Shown piece by piece: positions 63,927-64,000 of a DNA stretch of 64,000 bases. Made by a program: the position numbers and the translations under genes. Under the pieces are notes generated by a model. It was not told where the DNA came from. It did not search any database and was given only the letters and a program-made list of their open reading frames with translations. Numbering within the stretch: position 1 is the stretch's first letter; each line of letters begins with the position of its first letter. This DNA is from Alentia gelatinosa. Lineage: Eukaryota; Annelida; Polychaeta; Phyllodocida; Polynoidae. Location: NCBI GenBank assembly GCA_950022655.1, contig OX465587.1, forward strand, positions 33,235,716 to 33,299,715, given 5' to 3'.

Positions 63927-64000
63927 GCTGTAGAGATCCGTACACACCGAGACCGTCACAGTTTGCCTATGGGGGTACGGCAAACGGTGCATCCAGCCTG
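63927..64000 (+). CDS. Exon 11 (partial): PAN/apple domain 6
   Basis: Acceptor ATATCTTCAG at 63926; the exon runs off the window. Over its 74 bases it differs from exon 10 at five positions, four of them synonymous and one Lys to Gln, so it is a recent duplicate under protein-level constraint. The rest of the domain lies beyond 64000. Confidence 0.85.

Larger units (their letters stand above)
29028..64000 (+). other. Gene-level entry: secreted FN2-PAN modular protein gene (3' end outside window)
   Basis: Eleven exons are recognised on one strand: signal peptide, FN2, linker, FN2, linker, and six PAN/apple exons, the last cut by the window edge. All splice junctions are phase 1, all use GT..AG, and the concatenated frame has no stop. 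FN2 modules are kringle-like two-disulphide folds and PAN/apple domains bind proteins or carbohydrates (family knowledge), so an extracellular adhesion, lectin-like or matrix role is likely, but the specific function is unknown. No catalytic domain has appeared so far; a protease or other domain could lie beyond 64000. Confidence 0.8.

Overview
This is animal (invertebrate) nuclear DNA: AT-rich introns and intergenic sequence dense with short inverted-repeat elements, minisatellites and retroelements, and a few short GC-rich exons with GT..AG borders. The organism cannot be fixed from sequence alone. An amphioxus-like or other marine invertebrate fits best (weak inference), because fibronectin type II (FN2) domains are joined to PAN/apple domains, all introns are phase 1, small TIR elements are abundant, and minisatellites reiterate exon-intron borders.

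The one host gene I can support runs on the + strand from 29028 past the right edge. It encodes a secreted modular protein: a signal-peptide exon (29028-29085), FN2 (41668-41835), a 27-nt linker exon (43207-43233), FN2 (43988-44137), a 24-nt linker exon (48428-48451), then six-cysteine PAN/apple exons at 52631-52909, 55781-56038, 57000-57266, 60123-60401 and 63098-63349, and a last one cut by the window edge (63927-64000). Every internal exon is phase 1-1, so domains can be added or duplicated without a frame change. The last two PAN exons are a recent tandem duplication. A GC-rich segment near 26.7-27.0 kb is a possible promoter/5' UTR exon.

Intron 1 (29086-41667) holds a 5'-truncated LINE with its poly(A) tail (about 29827-30896) and a complete Ty3/gypsy-class LTR retrotransposon (33195-40347) in the same orientation as the gene. 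Its 392-bp LTRs read as identical, it has a 4-bp ATAT target duplication, an Arg-tRNA-like primer site, gag, pol joined to gag by a GGGAAAC -1 slippery site, and an env resembling the baculovirus F-type fusion protein. It looks very young.

The left 26 kb has no convincing gene. It holds several TIR/foldback families, some nested, plus minisatellites (26-bp G-rich, 11-bp, 25-bp, 92-bp, about 62-66-bp), a 640-bp polypyrimidine tract, one tRNA-like sequence and a decayed LINE fragment split by a foldback element.

The most unusual feature is at 58890-60122: 32 tandem copies of a 39-bp unit that is the 3' splice site and exon start of the PAN exon at 60123. Because 39 is a multiple of 3, the last 11 acceptors are all in frame with the exon, so alternative acceptor choice could add 0 to 10 copies of a 13-residue, two-cysteine peptide. 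Other borders of this gene are reiterated too (donor of 55781-56038 three times, its acceptor twice).
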